5,382 bases of DNA from Parcubacteria group bacterium GW2011_GWD2_43_10 (GTDB taxonomy: Bacteria; Patescibacteriota; Patescibacteriia; Veblenbacterales; UBA10138), in NCBI GenBank assembly GCA_000995845.1, contig LCEZ01000052.1, positions 1-5,382 of the forward strand, in the 5' to 3' direction. Shown piece by piece: positions 4,308 to 5,382 of the stretch. The notes beneath the pieces are model-generated. The model worked only from the letters and a program-made list of their open reading frames with translations, did not search any database and had not been told where the DNA came from. The position numbers and the translations under genes were made by a program. Position 1 is the first letter of the stretch, and every line of letters begins with the position of its first letter.

Positions 4308-5330
4308 TTAATAAGGTATAGATAGTATCTTCCATAAACCATTAGTATTACCGTGTTTGATTAAACCTAAATACGATTGCTTGGTAACTGTGGCTGAGTG
4401 CTCCTTAATCCTTTTTAACATTCGCCTTTTGGTGGCAGTGCGCAATACTCGGTGGTCAGGAAAATACACCCAACCTAGAAAATCAACGCCGCTGGATATG
4501 GTTTTAATGAAAATCTTATTCGGATGGAGTGAAAGCTTAAGCTTACTGCTTAGAAAATCTTCCATTAACGGCAAAATTCCTTTTAGCCAATTCTTGTCAG
4601 ACGACAAGACTACAAAGTCATCAGCATAACGCAAATAATACTTGGCTTTGATTTTATGTTTCATAAACTGGTCAAACTCATTCATGTAAATATTGCAAAA
4701 CAACTGCGAGGTTAAATTGCCTAAAGGTAAGCCCCTACCGCTAGTTGTAGAAAAACTATCAATCACCCCGGCCAACAGTGCTCTTATATCTGCATTTGGG
4801 ATATAGCCAGCTAAAATGCTTTTCAACACTTTATGGTCAATGCTGGCAAAGAATTTCCTGATGTCGCACTTCAGCACCCAGCATGTTTTGGTATGGTTAT
4901 GTGAAACCTGATAAGCAAACTCACGGAATCTGTTGAGTGCTTTAAGTGTTCCTTTATTTAATCGGCAGGAAAAAGAATCGGCGACAAAGGTCTTATCAAA
5001 GAACGGGTACAATTTGCGATACAAAGCATGGTGCAATAATCTATCCCTGACAGTGGTCTTGTGAATGTTCCTAGGTTTGGGATCGGAAATGTTAAAAGCC
5101 TGATAACCACCGTGTTTATATTGCTTTAGAACTAAATCCTTATGAAGTGCCAGAATGTTACCCATTAACCTTAGTTCAAACTTCTGCACATCAGTCTTGC
5201 TTCTTTTGCCTCTCACAAATTCCTGCCAGGCGGCCAGCAAATTTTCCACGGAAATGATATCATTATAGCTATGGCCGAATTGAATTTTGGGCATGAACCA
5301 AATAGTAGCCCCCCCCCGACCATTTTTCAA
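4308..5330 (-). CDS. reverse transcriptase, diversity-generating retroelement type
   Basis: An RNA-directed DNA polymerase of about 330-340 residues with palm and fingers motifs in order: ISVENLLAAWQEFVRGKRSK (about 26-45), the RDRLLHHAL block (95-103), motif A VLKCDIRKFFASIDH with catalytic D156, motif GLPLGNLTSQ at 200-209, catalytic YADD at 235-238, and VDFLGW at 282-287. The (I/V/L)GxxxSQ form in place of the group II intron QGxxxSP is a known mark of diversity-generating retroelement enzymes. There is no maturase or HNH domain, and the length suits that class. Numbering is from a TTG at 5330. The ATG at 5294 (residue 13) is the more likely natural start by homology, since the frame is open to the window edge and the first 12 residues derive from a G9 tract. 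An Avd gene, template repeat or variable-repeat target is not visible, so mobilisation or mutagenic function is inferred from the enzyme alone. Confidence 0.85.
   Translation of the reverse strand: MKNGRGGATIWFMPKIQFGHSYNDIISVENLLAAWQEFVRGKRSKTDVQKFELRLMGNILALHKDLVLKQYKHGGYQAFNISDPKPRNIHKTTVRDRLLHHALYRKLYPFFDKTFVADSFSCRLNKGTLKALNRFREFAYQVSHNHTKTCWVLKCDIRKFFASIDHKVLKSILAGYIPNADIRALLAGVIDSFSTTSGRGLPLGNLTSQLFCNIYMNEFDQFMKHKIKAKYYLRYADDFVVLSSDKNWLKGILPLMEDFLSSKLKLSLHPNKIFIKTISSGVDFLGWVYFPDHRVLRTATKRRMLKRIKEHSATVTKQSYLGLIKHGNTNGLWKILSIPY
5309..5317 (-). repeat. G9 homopolymer at the reverse transcriptase start
   Basis: Nine consecutive G on the coding strand lie between an ATG at 5323-5321, which has GAGG seven bases upstream, and the in-frame ATG at 5294. 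With nine G the upstream ATG is out of frame with the reverse transcriptase; with ten (or seven) it is in frame. Such a tract is slippage-prone and also a common place for sequencing error. Confidence 0.8.
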
Positions 5331-5382
5331 CCTCGGCTGTTGCCCGTGGTGGAAAAAGCAAAATCGTGTTATAAGAATTGGA
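5331..5382 (-). other. reverse transcriptase upstream edge
   Basis: These 52 bases hold no stop codon in the reverse transcriptase frame, so the coding region could begin further upstream. They contain CCGAGG, usable as a Shine-Dalgarno for the ATG at 5323, and a TATAAC word that could be a -10 box. In diversity-generating retroelements the template repeat often lies just before this gene, but too little sequence is present to test for it. Confidence 0.3.

Noticed and set aside
4357..4629. Plus-strand open frame within the reverse transcriptase
   Set aside because: It is antisense to the conserved C-terminal half of the enzyme, with no Shine-Dalgarno or known motif.
4308..5330. Group II intron-encoded protein
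   Set aside because: There is no maturase or endonuclease domain, the motif is GNLTSQ rather than QGxxxSP, and no domain V/VI-like intron end was noticed downstream.

Overview
This looks like a chromosomal segment from a candidate-phyla-radiation (Patescibacteria, probably Parcubacteria-like) genome. That is an inference from the gene set, the AT-rich low-complexity spacers, the mostly weak ribosome binding sites and a compact diversity-generating-type reverse transcriptase, a common gene in those genomes. A Firmicutes-like origin is the main alternative, because rny-ymdB adjacency and T-box leaders are classic there. No 16S rRNA or marker phylogeny is available in the window.

All supported genes lie on the minus strand, so transcription runs from high to low coordinates. 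In that order: a reverse transcriptase (4308-5330, frame open to the window edge, exact start unclear); a spacer with a 38-bp imperfect palindrome; clpP (3598-4194) with a strong terminator; a roughly 220-nt leader and then rny, encoding RNase Y (1771-3300); ymdB, a metallophosphoesterase (889-1692); a HU-type DNA-binding protein (546-821) with its own promoter and a perfect Shine-Dalgarno; a T-box riboswitch (about 279-530); and the first 52 codons of valS, valyl-tRNA synthetase (1-158, continuing off the window).

The genes are housekeeping functions in protein turnover (ClpP), mRNA decay (RNase Y with YmdB), nucleoid structure (HU) and tRNA charging (ValS), with one retroelement-type gene at the edge. 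The most informative parts are non-coding. The valS leader has a textbook T-box antiterminator and terminator. Past the terminator it has two long helices that interleave as a possible pseudoknot, one of which ends on the valS start codon. The rny promoter appears to be built into the clpP terminator hairpin. The clpP upstream region holds a GC-rich palindrome over an extended -10 box. The reverse transcriptase begins next to a G9 tract whose length decides whether an ATG with a well-spaced Shine-Dalgarno is in frame.
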